This document shows, piece by piece, positions 53,301 to 61,964 of a stretch of DNA of 64,000 nt. Every line of letters begins with the position of its first letter. Positions within the stretch are counted from its first letter, which is position 1. The notes below the pieces were generated by a model, which ran no database searches, had not been told where the DNA came from, and saw nothing but the letters and a program-made list of their open reading frames with translations. The position numbers and the translations under genes were made by a program. Origin of the DNA: Bradyrhizobium diazoefficiens (GTDB lineage Bacteria; Pseudomonadota; Alphaproteobacteria; Rhizobiales; Xanthobacteraceae); contig NZ_JAENXS010000001.1 of NCBI RefSeq assembly GCF_016612535.1, positions 868,001 to 932,000 of the forward strand, given 5' to 3'.

Positions 53301-53678
53301 GCAACGCTTAGCCAGTTGCCGCGCCGCGACCTTGTCGCCGAACAGTTCCAGCGCAGCCGGCTTCGGCCCGACGAAGGCAACACCCGCATCCGAGCAGGCT
53401 TTCGCGAACGCCGCGTTCTCGCTGAGGAAGCCATAGCCGGGATGCACGGCATCGCAGCCGGCGCGCGTCGCCGCCTTCACCACGGCTTCGATGTCGAGAT
53501 AGGCCCGCGCGCCGCGACCGGGAATTTCGACCGCCTCGTCCGCAACGCGCACATGCAGCGACAATGCGTCATCGGCCGGGTGGATCGCAACCGTGGCGAT
53601 GCCGGCGTCCGCCGCAGCGCGCGCGATGCGGATGGCGATCTCGCCGCGATTGGCGATCAGGAGTTTTTTGAACGACAT
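50373..53678 (-). CDS. Single-chain biotin-dependent acyl-CoA carboxylase (BC-BCCP-CT)
   Basis: The 1101-residue protein holds a whole carboxylase. Residues 1-450 are biotin carboxylase (LLIANRGEIAIRIARAA; KAMAGGGGRGMR; FIEANPRLQVEHTVTE). Residues about 495-565 are the biotin carrier domain with the biotinyl-lysine in ESMKMEH. From about 585 to the end is the carboxyltransferase (GYCFAGNAAMLGCCDVIIAT; LCDTPGFMVGPEAEKTA). The layout resembles long-chain acyl-CoA carboxylases of the single-chain type. An acyl-CoA ligase gene precedes it with a 12-base gap to the ATG at 53678; an adjacent GTG at 53690 is an alternative start. Confidence 0.93.
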   Translation of the reverse strand: MSFKKLLIANRGEIAIRIARAAADAGIATVAIHPADDALSLHVRVADEAVEIPGRGARAYLDIEAVVKAATRAGCDAVHPGYGFLSENAAFAKACSDAGVAFVGPKPAALELFGDKVAARQLAKRCGVPIIAGTSGPSSLEEITAFFTSLGSHAAIVIKAMAGGGGRGMRAVENAADLAEAYARCQSEAKAAFGFDGVYAERLIRQARHIEVQIIGDRHGAISHLWERECTIQRRHQKLIEVAPSPSLSDGLRGRIIEAARQLATAAVYDNLGTFEFLVDGTAEDSFAFIEANPRLQVEHTVTEEVLGFDLVRAQLAVAAGATLASLGLAQGSIPKPRGYAMQLRVNMETLDETGATHPTGGVLALFEPPSGPGVRVDSFGYAGYKTSAAFDSLLAKVIVHTPGNAWHEVVAKASRSLREFRIDGVVTNIAFLQAVLAHPDFRINRIATDFIDRNIAKLVEAADGAAKPLYFAAVERSGAHAAEAHVAQVVPEGAVMVAAPLQGTIVTIQVKQGEVVRPGQQLAVIESMKMEHLVMAEQGGRVMKLVAGDGVTLMHGEPILYLEPLDVAADSSAAEAAVDLDHVRPDLAELIARQANTLDANRPASVERRRNTNQRTARENVAQLVDDGSFMEYGSLAIAAQRRRRKLEDLIKNTPADGLVMGVATVNAEKFGPDAARCIVVAYDYTVLAGTQGHMNHKKIDRMLTLAEDWRVPLVFYAEGGGGRPGDTDRLGMTGLDGPSFVQFARLSGLVPVIGVVSGYCFAGNAAMLGCCDVIIATKNASIGMGGPAMIEGGGLGVYHPAEVGPVSFQSPNGVIDILVEDEEEATSVAQKYLSYFQGAVTNWEAADQRLLRRAIPENRLRVYDIRTVIDLVADKDSVLELRRDYGVGMITALIRIEGKPFGLIANNPRHLGGAIDADAGDKAARFLQLCDAFDLPVVSLCDTPGFMVGPEAEKTAIVRHVSRMFVTGASITVPLFGIVLRKGYGLGAQSMIGGGFHASFFTAAWPTGEFGGMGLEGYVRLGFRKEMEAVADPAERETYYRNKVAELYANGKAVSIASVFEIDNVIDPAETRRWIMAGLRSVPKPPVRTEKKRPCIDTW

Positions 53679-53690
53679 CAGATCTCTCAC

Positions 53691-55412
53691 TCAGACGGCG
53701 GCGGGACGGTTGGGATCGAGGTCCTGCTTCTTCACTTTGCCCGTGGCCGTCAAAGGCAGGGCATCGATGATGCGCACCTCCGGCACCTTGTAGACGGCCA
53801 TGCGTTCGGCGCACCAGGCGCGCAGCTCCTCCGCGGAGACGGTGCCGACGGCCTCCGGCTTGAGCTGGATATAGGCTACCGGCACCTGCCCCTTGTCGGG
53901 ATCGTCGCGCCCGACCACGCCGGAGCCCAGCACTTTCGGATGCTGCCCCAGCAAGGCTTCGATCTCCGGCGGGAACACGCTCATGCCCTTGACCTTCAGC
54001 ATCTCCTTGCGGCGGCCGAGGAAGTGCAGGAAGCCGTCCTTGTCGATCACGCCGATGTCGCCGGTGCGCAGCCAGCCATCGATCAGCGACTCGGCGGTCG
54101 CCTCAGGCTTGTTCCAGTAGCTCTTGAGCAGCGACGGCGTCCGCACTCGGATTTCGCCTTCCGCACCGAGCGGCAACAATTCACCGGTCTCGAAATCGGT
54201 GATCTTGAACTCGGCGCCGGGGACCGGCAGCCCGACGAAGATCGGCTGATTGTTGAGATCGAAATCGTCGTGCTGGAAGCCTGATGTGAACGTGTTGGAG
54301 GTGTGGGTCTCGGTCATGCCCCAGGCCGCCTCCATCAGGATCGTGCCGGTGAGGTTCTTCCAGCGCTTGCGATAATCGGCATTCAGCTTCTTGACGAAGG
54401 AGACCACGCGCACCTGCTTCAGCGACGACAGATCGAACTCGCTCCAGCGCGGATGGTCCATCAGCTCGACCGCGCCATCGACCGGCATCGCCGTGATCGT
54501 GACCTTGTACTTGTCGATCGCGGCCATGGCGCCGACGGCATCCCAGCGCGCCAGCAGGATCAGCGTCCCGCCGGAGAACAGCGGGAAGATCAGGCCGAAA
54601 TTCTCACCGGCGATCCAGAATTCCGGAAAGAACGAGAGGAACACGCTGCTCTCGTCCGATAGCACCGAGATGCCGTAATTGGCGGCCGCCGTATAGACCA
54701 TGTCACGATGTGTATGGACGCAGCCCTTCGGCATGCCGGTGGTGCCGCCGGTGTAGTTGAGCGCGGCGACGTCATCGAGGCCGGGCGGCGGCAGCGGCGT
54801 TGGCGCGGGCTGTGCTGCGAGCGCGGGCAACAGATCGGTCGCGCCTGATATCGCGACACGCGGCGCACGGATCGAATCCGGCGTCGGAAATGCGGGCGCG
54901 GCGGGAACGACATCGGCAAAACTGGTGACGATGATCTCGCGCAGGCTCACCTCGCCCCGAACCTGCTCGACGACGGGGATGAGCTGGTCGAGCGCCACGA
55001 TCAATTCGGCCTTGGTGTCGTTGAGCTCGTAGGACAGCTCGAACGCGCGCGACAGCGGGCTCACGGGAACATGGACCGCGCCGAGCTTCAAAATGCCGAA
55101 GAACACGATGTGGAATTGCGGGCAGTTCGGCAGGAAGACGGCGACGCGGTCGCCCTTGTGCACGCCCTTCGCCTGCAACAATGCCGCGAAGCGGTCGCTC
55201 TGCCAGTCAAGCTCGGCGTAGGTCGTGACGTGGCCGTAGAAGATCACCGCAGGTCGCGCCGGGCTCTGCTTCGCCCAGGCGCGCAGATATTCCGTCAGCG
55301 GGACTTCGCCATGCAGATAATTCGGCGAGCGCGGCATGCCCTTGGGCCACGCCTTGTCCCACAGGCCGCGCAAGTTGGCGAGGTAGTCCTTTTCGTTGAG
55401 GCCTGCACTCAT
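53691..55412 (-). CDS. AMP-forming acyl-CoA ligase
   Basis: This 573-residue ANL-superfamily enzyme has the P-loop ALNYTGGTTGMPKGCVHTHR, the A5 region AAWGMTETHTSNTF, the hinge DGWLRTGDIGVIDKDGFLHF and the C-terminal lysine in LPLTATGKVKKQDL. It activates a carboxylic acid to the acyl-CoA through an acyl-AMP. It is the first gene of an operon with the single-chain acyl-CoA carboxylase and likely supplies its substrate. The ATG at 55412 fits better than the in-frame start at 55445. Confidence 0.93.
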   Translation of the reverse strand: MSAGLNEKDYLANLRGLWDKAWPKGMPRSPNYLHGEVPLTEYLRAWAKQSPARPAVIFYGHVTTYAELDWQSDRFAALLQAKGVHKGDRVAVFLPNCPQFHIVFFGILKLGAVHVPVSPLSRAFELSYELNDTKAELIVALDQLIPVVEQVRGEVSLREIIVTSFADVVPAAPAFPTPDSIRAPRVAISGATDLLPALAAQPAPTPLPPPGLDDVAALNYTGGTTGMPKGCVHTHRDMVYTAAANYGISVLSDESSVFLSFFPEFWIAGENFGLIFPLFSGGTLILLARWDAVGAMAAIDKYKVTITAMPVDGAVELMDHPRWSEFDLSSLKQVRVVSFVKKLNADYRKRWKNLTGTILMEAAWGMTETHTSNTFTSGFQHDDFDLNNQPIFVGLPVPGAEFKITDFETGELLPLGAEGEIRVRTPSLLKSYWNKPEATAESLIDGWLRTGDIGVIDKDGFLHFLGRRKEMLKVKGMSVFPPEIEALLGQHPKVLGSGVVGRDDPDKGQVPVAYIQLKPEAVGTVSAEELRAWCAERMAVYKVPEVRIIDALPLTATGKVKKQDLDPNRPAAV

Positions 55413-55505
55413 GACGTCTTTCCCGTGTGGCTTTTCTGCGGGCACACGCGTGCCTTCGACATCGTTAGAGGTCGAGCACGGCAGAGGTCATGTCAAGGAA
55501 AACAG

Positions 55506-55541
55506 TTTTCCGCGCCACGGCCGATGCCGTGACGCGGAAAA
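55506..55541 (-). terminator. Terminator hairpin after the chemoreceptor gene
   Basis: ttttccgcgccacggc and gccgtgacgcggaaaa pair over 16 bp with one mismatch around a 4-base loop, 20 bases beyond the stop at 55561 in the minus-strand sense. The upstream region of the acyl-CoA ligase gene begins here. Confidence 0.75.
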
Positions 55542-55560
55542 ACGCGAAGAGGTCGTGGCT

Positions 55561-57243
55561 TCAGGCCGCCCGCACGCCGGCAACGAAGGCGCTGACCTCG
55601 TTCTCCAGCGATTGCAGCTTCTGGGTCAGACGCCCGCTCGATTGAAGCACGAGGCCGGCAGCCTGGCCGGTCTCGGCCGTCGCATCGCTGACGCCGGAGA
55701 TGTTTTGCGAGACCTGGTCGGTGCCGGAGGCAGCCTCCTGCACGCTGTGGGCGATCGCGGCGGTCGCCGCGCCCTGCTCTTCGACTGCGGCTGCGATCGA
55801 CGAGGAGATCTCGTTGACCTCCATGATGGTGGCGCGGATGCTCTCGATGTTGCCGACCACCTGATTGGTCTCGGCCTGGATCGCGGTGATCTGCGCGCCG
55901 ATCTCGTCGGTCGCCTTCGCGGTCTGGCTCGCGAGCGATTTCACCTCGCTCGCGACCACCGCAAAGCCCCTGCCGGCTTCGCCGGCGCGGGCCGCCTCGA
56001 TGGTGGCGTTGAGCGCGAGCAGATTGGTCTGCGATGCGATCTGGTTGATGAGGTCGATGACCTCACCGATCTTGTGGGCGGCGGCAGCGAGCCCCTGCAC
56101 GGTATCGTTGGTGCGCTGACCATCGGCGGCGGCCTTGTCGGCGACTGACGCGGCCTGCGCGACCCGCTGGCTGATCTCGGTGATCGAGGACGACAATTGC
56201 CCGGCGGCGGAAGCCACCGTCTGCACGTTGGTCGAGGCCTGCTGGCAGGCGGTGGCGACGAAGCTCGCGCGATCGGTCGCCTTGTTCGCGGTCTCCGACA
56301 TGCCCTGGGCTGCCTGCTGCATCGCGCGCGCCTCGCTGAAGACGTCGCGGACCACGGCCTGAACGCTCGCCTCGAACTTGCCGGCGAGATCGGTCATCGT
56401 CTTGCGCTTCTCGTCGTCGGCCCTCTGCTTGGCCTCGTGCTGCTCGGCATGCATCCGGCCCACCGCCGACGCGTTGTCCTTGAACACGGCGAGCGCCTTG
56501 GCGAGCCCGCCGACTTCGTCGCGACGGTTCGTGTAAGGCACGTCGAACGCGCTGTCGCCGGCGGCAAGACGCTCGGTCAGCGCGGTGACCTTCGCCAGCG
56601 GCCTCGTCACGCTGCGGCCGATCACGAAGGAGGCGCCGAGCACGAGCGCGAACACGGCCAGGCACACCAGCGGAAACGTCATCGCATTCTGACGGAACAC
56701 GGCGTCGACGTCGTCGAGATAGATGCCGGTGCCGACGATCCAGCCCCAGGGCGCAAAGCCCTTCACATAGGAGATCTTGGCAACAGGTTGCTCGAAGCCG
56801 GGCTTCGGCCAGAGGTAGCTGTAGAAGCCGGCGCCCTGCTTCTTGACGACATCGACGAAGCCCGAGAACAGCCGGTTGCCGGTCGGGTCCTTCATGTCGG
56901 AGAGATCCTTGCCGTCAAGCTCGGGCTTGATCGGATGCATGATCATCTTCGCGTTCATGTCGTTGAGCCAGAAATACTCGACCTTGTCGTAGCGAAGGCT
57001 CTTGATCTCGGCGATCGCGGCGGCCTGGGCCTGTTCGCGCGTGGCTTTTCCCTCGCTTTCGAGCTTCTGTTGGTGCGTCAGAATGCCGTAGACGACGTCG
57101 ACCATCTGCTGCGTCTTGGCCTGGCGATCCGCGATCATCTGCGTGCGCAAGGTCGAGAGCGCGATCGGTGCCAGCGCGATCATGCCGAGGAGGCTGATGC
57201 CGACAATGAGAACCAGCTTGAAACTGATGCGGGAGAAAATCAT
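55561..57243 (-). CDS. Methyl-accepting chemotaxis protein with sCache_2 sensor
   Basis: About 560 residues from the ATG at 57243. An N-terminal membrane helix ([20 protein letters not shown]) is followed by a periplasmic sCache_2-type domain ([40 protein letters not shown]), a second helix, HAMP ([20 protein letters not shown]) and the signalling tip ([20 protein letters not shown]). sCache_2 domains bind small organic acids, so it probably steers swimming to such compounds. There is no C-terminal CheR tether. The in-frame start at 57279 adds only non-family residues. Confidence 0.94.
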   Translation of the reverse strand: MIFSRISFKLVLIVGISLLGMIALAPIALSTLRTQMIADRQAKTQQMVDVVYGILTHQQKLESEGKATREQAQAAAIAEIKSLRYDKVEYFWLNDMNAKMIMHPIKPELDGKDLSDMKDPTGNRLFSGFVDVVKKQGAGFYSYLWPKPGFEQPVAKISYVKGFAPWGWIVGTGIYLDDVDAVFRQNAMTFPLVCLAVFALVLGASFVIGRSVTRPLAKVTALTERLAAGDSAFDVPYTNRRDEVGGLAKALAVFKDNASAVGRMHAEQHEAKQRADDEKRKTMTDLAGKFEASVQAVVRDVFSEARAMQQAAQGMSETANKATDRASFVATACQQASTNVQTVASAAGQLSSSITEISQRVAQAASVADKAAADGQRTNDTVQGLAAAAHKIGEVIDLINQIASQTNLLALNATIEAARAGEAGRGFAVVASEVKSLASQTAKATDEIGAQITAIQAETNQVVGNIESIRATIMEVNEISSSIAAAVEEQGAATAAIAHSVQEAASGTDQVSQNISGVSDATAETGQAAGLVLQSSGRLTQKLQSLENEVSAFVAGVRAA

Positions 57244-57389
57244 CGGTGCTCGCAAAAATTGGCAGGGCTGATATGCCATATTATCCCGATCGCCTTAGCA
57301 AAGCGTTAAGCATTCGGGTTCCGCCAGGCCCCGCGAAATGATTTGGGAGCGATTTGCGGGCCGTCAACGCGGTCGCTTTCTGCTGGCAC

Positions 57390-58052
57390 CTATCGCCCGC
57401 CCTTGCCGAGCACGAGGTCGATCGTGTGGGCGGCGATCTTGCGCAACTGGGGCTCGTCATCGAAGGCGCGTTCGAGCACGGCGAGGCCACGTGTCACCGT
57501 GATGATGTGCAGCGCCGCGGCTGCCGGATTGCCGCTGAACTCGCCGCGCTCGGTGCCCGCCGCCAGCGCGTCGCGGACCAGCGCGGTGATGCGCGATACG
57601 AGATTCGCAAAAGCCCTCCGTGCATCTTCGTCGAGTCCCCCGCCTTCAGTCGCGCCGAGCTCCATCAGGCCTCGCGTCGTCGGACATCCGCGCGGCGGCG
57701 AGCCGGAGCGAAAATTCGTGATGGTCAGGTCGAAGAACGCGGTGAGACGCTTTCGTAACGAGCCTGCGCCGAGCGCCCTTCGCAGCGCGACAAGATAATC
57801 GCCAGCGTAGCGCTCATAGGCTTGGAGGAACAGCGCCTCCTTGCTGCCGAAGGCATTGTAAAGGCTGCCGCGTTGGACGCCGGCATCGCGTGCGATGTCC
57901 GAGAGCGAGGTGCCGCGCACGCCGTTGCGCCAGAACTGATCGAACGCAATGCGCAGGACGTCGTCGTGATCGAATTCGCGCGGCCTCAAATCATGCTCCT
58001 CTGCCTCGTTCGCAATATTTGACACGGCGTCAAGAATATGTTTTCTAGACAT
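57390..58052 (-). CDS. TetR-family transcriptional regulator
   Basis: This 220-residue regulator has an N-terminal extension of about 27 residues, then the TetR HTH (VLRIAFDQFWRNGVRGTSLS; DIARDAGVQRGSLYNAFGSK). The ligand-binding domain contains RGCPTTRGLMELG, reminiscent of the NemR/AcuR-like group. It is divergent from the tautomerase gene, and a dyad symmetry overlaps its own start codon, fitting self-repression. The ligand could be an electrophile, in line with the tautomerase neighbour; this is inference. Confidence 0.92.
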   Translation of the reverse strand: MSRKHILDAVSNIANEAEEHDLRPREFDHDDVLRIAFDQFWRNGVRGTSLSDIARDAGVQRGSLYNAFGSKEALFLQAYERYAGDYLVALRRALGAGSLRKRLTAFFDLTITNFRSGSPPRGCPTTRGLMELGATEGGGLDEDARRAFANLVSRITALVRDALAAGTERGEFSGNPAAAALHIITVTRGLAVLERAFDDEPQLRKIAAHTIDLVLGKGGR

Positions 58053-58061
58053 CGTGTCAAA
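58018..58061. promoter_or_regulatory. Candidate TetR operator dyad overlapping the regulator's start codon
   Basis: tttgacacg (58018-58026) and cgtgtcaaa (58053-58061) are exact 9-base inverted arms around 26 bases that include the ATG region at 58050-58052 of the TetR gene. The spacing is long for one TetR dimer, so two half-sites or two dimers may be involved. Confidence 0.5.
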
Positions 58062-58158
58062 AAACTAGTTGGGATTGATAGCCCATTTCGTCAATGGACC
58101 GAACGGCCGGCGCTTGCGTGCGCCTTGGCCGATCGCCCGCATGCAAACGGACCAGATC

Positions 58159-58536
58159 ATGCCTCTCCTTCACATCTCGATGCGCGCCGGAAGGCCGGAT
58201 GCCTACCGGCAGGCGATCCTCGACGGTCTCTACCGGGCCATGCGCGAGGCACTGAACGTGCCCGAGGGTGACGAGTTCATGACCATCAGCGAGCTGTCGC
58301 CTGCGAACTTCCGCTGCGGCAACGCCTACGGCGTCAAGCGCAGCGACGACGCCGTGCTGATCCAGATCACCGTGTTCGCCTCGCGGACGCCCGAGCAAAA
58401 GAAGGCGCTGTATCGCCGGATCGCGGAACTGCTCGGCGACGATCCTGGCATCCGTCCCGAGGACGTGTTCGTCAACGTGCTGGACGCGCCGGCGGAGAAC
58501 TGGTCCGTCGGCCACGGCCTCGCACAGTTTGCCTAA
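58159..58536 (+). CDS. Tautomerase-family protein (catalytic Pro-1)
   Basis: The ATG at 58159 gives a 125-residue protein starting MPLLHISMRAG, which exposes the catalytic N-terminal proline once Met is removed. Further family features are PEGDEFMTISELSPANF and AVLIQITVFASRTPEQKKAL. Length and motifs fit the 4-oxalocrotonate tautomerase superfamily, MSAD/cis-CaaD-like group. Starting at 58069 would bury the proline, so that start is rejected. It is divergent from a TetR gene that may control it. The substrate is unknown. Confidence 0.9.
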   Translation: MPLLHISMRAGRPDAYRQAILDGLYRAMREALNVPEGDEFMTISELSPANFRCGNAYGVKRSDDAVLIQITVFASRTPEQKKALYRRIAELLGDDPGIRPEDVFVNVLDAPAENWSVGHGLAQFA

Positions 58537-58644
58537 GCTTTTCGGGCGCGGATCTGCCGCCGCCCTCTTGAGAATTGCCGGCCGGAAGGGTCTGATCGGA
58601 CGCGGAGCAAACCTCCGCCGAGCCAAACCCGGGACCTGAACGGC

Positions 58645-59016
58645 ATGACCATGTCCGTCGAGCAATTGTGGACCCTGCCGGAAACCGCGCTGGTCGGCGC
58701 CTACGCAGAGGCGCGGCGCCGTTACGCCGAGAGGAAATTCGAGCGCGATACCCAGCGGGCGCGGCTCGAATGGATGCGCGCAAAGCTGTTCGTCAACACA
58801 CAGGGCAACGTGACCGAACGCAAGATGGCCGTCGACGTCTCCGAGGAACTGGCGCGCAAAGGCCAGGAGGTGCGCGAGATGACGCGCGATCTCGACATGC
58901 TGAAGATCGAGGTCGACATGATCGACACGATGATCCGACTGCGCGGCGCGCACGGCGTCGCGCCGGTTCACGCGGAAGAGGCGGCCGAGAAGGCGGCCGA
59001 GCCGGAGGGGGAGTGA
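58645..59016 (+). CDS. Small coiled-coil protein of unknown function (123 aa)
   Basis: The 123-residue product is almost wholly helical and highly charged (EARRRYAERKFERDTQRARL; VTERKMAVDVSEELARKGQE; MTRDLDMLKIEVDMIDTMIR) and ends in an Ala/Glu-rich tail. It has no signal or membrane segment. Its stop is two bases before the ATG of the GFA-family gene, so they form an operon. It is not a domain I can name. Confidence 0.72.
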   Translation: MTMSVEQLWTLPETALVGAYAEARRRYAERKFERDTQRARLEWMRAKLFVNTQGNVTERKMAVDVSEELARKGQEVREMTRDLDMLKIEVDMIDTMIRLRGAHGVAPVHAEEAAEKAAEPEGE

Positions 59017-59018
59017 CC

Positions 59019-59414
59019 ATGGCGCCTTTCCGCGGAAGCTGCCTGTGCGGCGAGGTGGCGTTCGAGGTCGATGGTCCCTTCGAGCGTTTCCTCAACTGCC
59101 ATTGCTCGCGCTGCCGCAAGGCAACCGGTACCGCGCATGCTTGCGAGGTGATCGTGAATGCGAGCGCGCTACGCTGGCTGCGCGGGGAAGCATCCGTCGC
59201 CCGTTTCGATCTGCCCAACGCGCGCAGTTTTGCCACAGCCTTCTGCAAAACCTGCGGCAGCCCGATGCCGCACCTCACACGCAGCGGACGCGAGGCGATC
59301 ATCCACGCCGGCGCGTTTGACGAGCCGCTGGGCGCGACACCCGACCGGCACGTGCAGTGGTCGTCGCGTGCGGAATGGTATGTGCACGGCAACGGACTGA
59401 CGGTCGAGGATTGA
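59019..59414 (+). CDS. GFA-family zinc protein (glutathione-dependent formaldehyde-activating enzyme-like)
   Basis: This 131-residue protein carries the GFA/CENP-V zinc motifs: CLCGEV (C8, C10), NCHCSRCRKATG (C27, C29, C32) and FCKTCGSPMPH. These bind two zinc ions in the Mss4-like fold. Members include Gfa, which condenses formaldehyde with glutathione, though most relatives are uncharacterised. It overlaps the preceding frame's stop region closely (ATG two bases after TGA), so it is cotranslated with the coiled-coil protein. Confidence 0.9.
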   Translation: MAPFRGSCLCGEVAFEVDGPFERFLNCHCSRCRKATGTAHACEVIVNASALRWLRGEASVARFDLPNARSFATAFCKTCGSPMPHLTRSGREAIIHAGAFDEPLGATPDRHVQWSSRAEWYVHGNGLTVED

Positions 59415-59462
59415 GGCGTCGGGAGAGTTGAGGTAGTGCGCCTGCGCCTGGCGCGAATCGTA

Positions 59463-60392
59463 CTACCCGCCCACAACGCACGTCTCCATGATCCCCTCGA
59501 GCTCGGCCTTTGAGAGCACCCCGAGCTCGGCGATGAAGACGATGCGCGCACGCGGCACGCCTTCAGTCGGCGGTTCGCCCGGCGCGAGTGTCGCGCGGCC
59601 GCCGGCGAATTGAAACACCATCTGGCGTCCGGGCTGCTCGATCGTTTCGAACAAGCCCTTTGCGCGCGCCAGCTTCGGCGCCAGCTTGCCGATCGTCTGC
59701 TGCAAGCGCGGCAGCGAGAGCGGCCGGTCCGAGGTCCAGCTCAACGTCTCGAAGCGCTCTTCTGCCGGACGTTTTGGTCCCGGCTCGCGTGAAGCCGGCG
59801 CGCGATCGACATTCGCGGGGAAGAGCAGCGCGGACGGAATCTCGCCGTGTTGCGCATCGACCACCACGGCAGGAACGCGCTGCGCGCGGATGGCTTCCCG
59901 CATCCGCACCCCCGCGCCTTCGTCGGCCAGATCCAGCTTGCTCAACGCCACGATGTCGGCGACGCGCAGCTGCGACCGCTGGAGCGCATCATCGAGTGCA
60001 GAAGGCGACGTTGCGGCGTCCATTACGCAAAGCACGGTTTCCAGCGGGGCCTCGCGCAGAATCACGGGATCCATCAGATTGCGCACGATATCGGCGGGAT
60101 CGGCGACACCGCTGGTTTCGATGACGATGTAGTCCGGCCTCGGATCACGCCGCAGCAGGCTCGAGAGCGTGCGCAGCAGGTCGCCTTCGAGCGAGCAGCA
60201 GATGCAGCCATTGGCGAGACTGACCACGCCGTCGCTCGCGCCCGCGATCAACTCCGCATCGATGTTGATCGCGCCGAAATCGTTGACGACGGCCGCAATG
60301 CGCCGCCCGTCGGCGTTGGCCAGCAGATGGTTGACGACCGTGGTCTTGCCCGCCCCCAGAAAGCCCGTCACCAGGAGAATAGGGACCGGCAT
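59463..60392 (-). CDS. COG0523 (CobW/YjiA) GTP-dependent metallochaperone-like protein
   Basis: The 309-residue G3E GTPase has the P-loop VTGFLGAGKTTVVN, the metal motif GCICCSL (C63, C65, C66), IVIETSGVADPAD and SKLDLAD for guanine. The C-terminal CobW domain follows (FETLSWTSDRPLSLPRLQQT). Such proteins deliver Zn, Co or other metals to target enzymes. Its ATG is three bases after the stop of a metal-dependent D-amino-acid deacylase, which is an obvious candidate client. Confidence 0.92.
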   Translation of the reverse strand: MPVPILLVTGFLGAGKTTVVNHLLANADGRRIAAVVNDFGAINIDAELIAGASDGVVSLANGCICCSLEGDLLRTLSSLLRRDPRPDYIVIETSGVADPADIVRNLMDPVILREAPLETVLCVMDAATSPSALDDALQRSQLRVADIVALSKLDLADEGAGVRMREAIRAQRVPAVVVDAQHGEIPSALLFPANVDRAPASREPGPKRPAEERFETLSWTSDRPLSLPRLQQTIGKLAPKLARAKGLFETIEQPGRQMVFQFAGGRATLAPGEPPTEGVPRARIVFIAELGVLSKAELEGIMETCVVGG

Positions 60393-60395
60393 GGA

Positions 60396-61886
60396 TCAGC
60401 TCCCGACGACCGGACGGCGCACCGGACGGCCGGGCCGCGCCGCGACGTCCAGCGCGCCATCGGTAATCAGCATCTCGCCGCTGACCACGAGGTGCCGGAC
60501 GCCTTCGGACGGACGGTTCATCGCGGTGAAGGTCGCGCAATCCGACAGCTTCTCGTAGTCGAACACCACGATATCGGCATCGGCATCCTTCGCAAGCCGG
60601 CCTTTGGCGTGCATCGCCGGCGTGCTTTGCGACAGGATGTCTGCGGGGATCAGCGCGCATTTGCGCACGCCTTCGAGCAGCGACACGGTCTTGCGCTCGC
60701 GCACCCATTCGCGGATAAACTTCGTGAAGCAACCGGCCGAGCGCGGATGCGAGGTGGCGTCATCCGGCAGCGGCCAGACATCGCCCTTGTAGGTGGTTCC
60801 ATCCGACAGCGTCCACGGCATCGCGTCGGAGGCGATCGCACCGCCGGGATAGAGCACCGACATGTCGAGCAGGTCGCGATGATGCGAATTGTTCTCGGTG
60901 TCGAGAATGTGCCAGAGCACCAGCGAGGACGGCTCCTCGGCCTGCGCCTTGAGCAGCTCCTCGCGGTCGTGGAAGCGGTAGCCGTCGGTCACACGCTGCA
61001 CGGAATCATAGCCGGTGCCGTTGCGTTCGACGAATTGGGGATCGCTGAAGAAGGCCGCCGCCAGCACGGTCGATCCGGTGCCGTAAGGATAGGCCTCGAC
61101 CGTGATCGGCAGGCCCTGCGCCTGTGCCTTCTCGACCAGTACGCGGCAGCGTTCGATGTCGGTCTTGCTCGACGAATTGAAATGACAGATGTGCATGTGC
61201 GCACCGGTCGCGCCGGCATAGCCGATCAGGCGGATATAGGCCTCCGCCGCGCTCTCGGGATCGATGCGCGACATGTAGGCGACGTGGGTGAAGGTCGGCA
61301 CGTTATGCTGCGCGGCGAGCTGGCACACCGCGGTCAACTCCTGCACGCCTGCGCCCGGCGCGTAGGCATTCAAGATGCCAATGCCGATGCCGCCTTCGTT
61401 CAGGCCGCGCGCGAGACGCTCGAGGATGCCGGCGACTTCCGCATCGCTCGCGACGTTGTCGATCCAGCGGCGGTCGCGCATGGCATTGCCGAACGCTTCC
61501 AGCGAGCTTTCCGCGTTCGAGCCCGTCATCGCGCCGATGCGCGCAAAGGCCCAGTTGGTGGCGGCGCCGTAGTTCAGCACGCGGCCTTTCCGCGCCTGGC
61601 GCTCATACCAGGAGGCGACCGGCAGCACGCCGGCTTCCAGATCGAGCGTCGTCGTGACGCCGTCGAACGCCTGCATGCGGTCGGCGGGGATCGACTGGCC
61701 GTGAGCGTGCAGGTCGATGAAGCCGGGCGCGACCACGAGCCCGGTCGCATCGATGACCCGCTCGGCGCCTCCGAGCGAGGAGCCGACGGCGGCGATCTTG
61801 CCGTCCACCACCGCCACATCGCCGACGGCATCCATTCCGCTCGCGGGATCCACCACCCGGCCGCCAGAGATCACCAAACCGCTCAT
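60396..61886 (-). CDS. N-acyl-D-amino-acid deacylase / D-glutamate deacylase-type amidohydrolase
   Basis: This 496-residue amidohydrolase has an N-terminal composite beta sandwich and the metal motif GFIDLHAHGQS (H60, H62), then the ligands in FTHVAYMS and HMHICHFNSSSK, and the end KGRLAKDADADIVVFDYEKL. It belongs to the zinc-dependent D-aminoacylase (DAA) subfamily, with D-glutamate deacylase-like length. It removes an N-acyl group from a D-amino acid or related molecule. The COG0523 GTPase gene directly follows in the same operon. Confidence 0.86.
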   Translation of the reverse strand: MSGLVISGGRVVDPASGMDAVGDVAVVDGKIAAVGSSLGGAERVIDATGLVVAPGFIDLHAHGQSIPADRMQAFDGVTTTLDLEAGVLPVASWYERQARKGRVLNYGAATNWAFARIGAMTGSNAESSLEAFGNAMRDRRWIDNVASDAEVAGILERLARGLNEGGIGIGILNAYAPGAGVQELTAVCQLAAQHNVPTFTHVAYMSRIDPESAAEAYIRLIGYAGATGAHMHICHFNSSSKTDIERCRVLVEKAQAQGLPITVEAYPYGTGSTVLAAAFFSDPQFVERNGTGYDSVQRVTDGYRFHDREELLKAQAEEPSSLVLWHILDTENNSHHRDLLDMSVLYPGGAIASDAMPWTLSDGTTYKGDVWPLPDDATSHPRSAGCFTKFIREWVRERKTVSLLEGVRKCALIPADILSQSTPAMHAKGRLAKDADADIVVFDYEKLSDCATFTAMNRPSEGVRHLVVSGEMLITDGALDVAARPGRPVRRPVVGS

Positions 61887-61964
61887 ATCGTCACACTCCT
61901 CCGCGCTGAGGCCGCATAGAGGCAGATTCCGGTAGCAACGACCACCTCCACTGAAGCCGATGCA

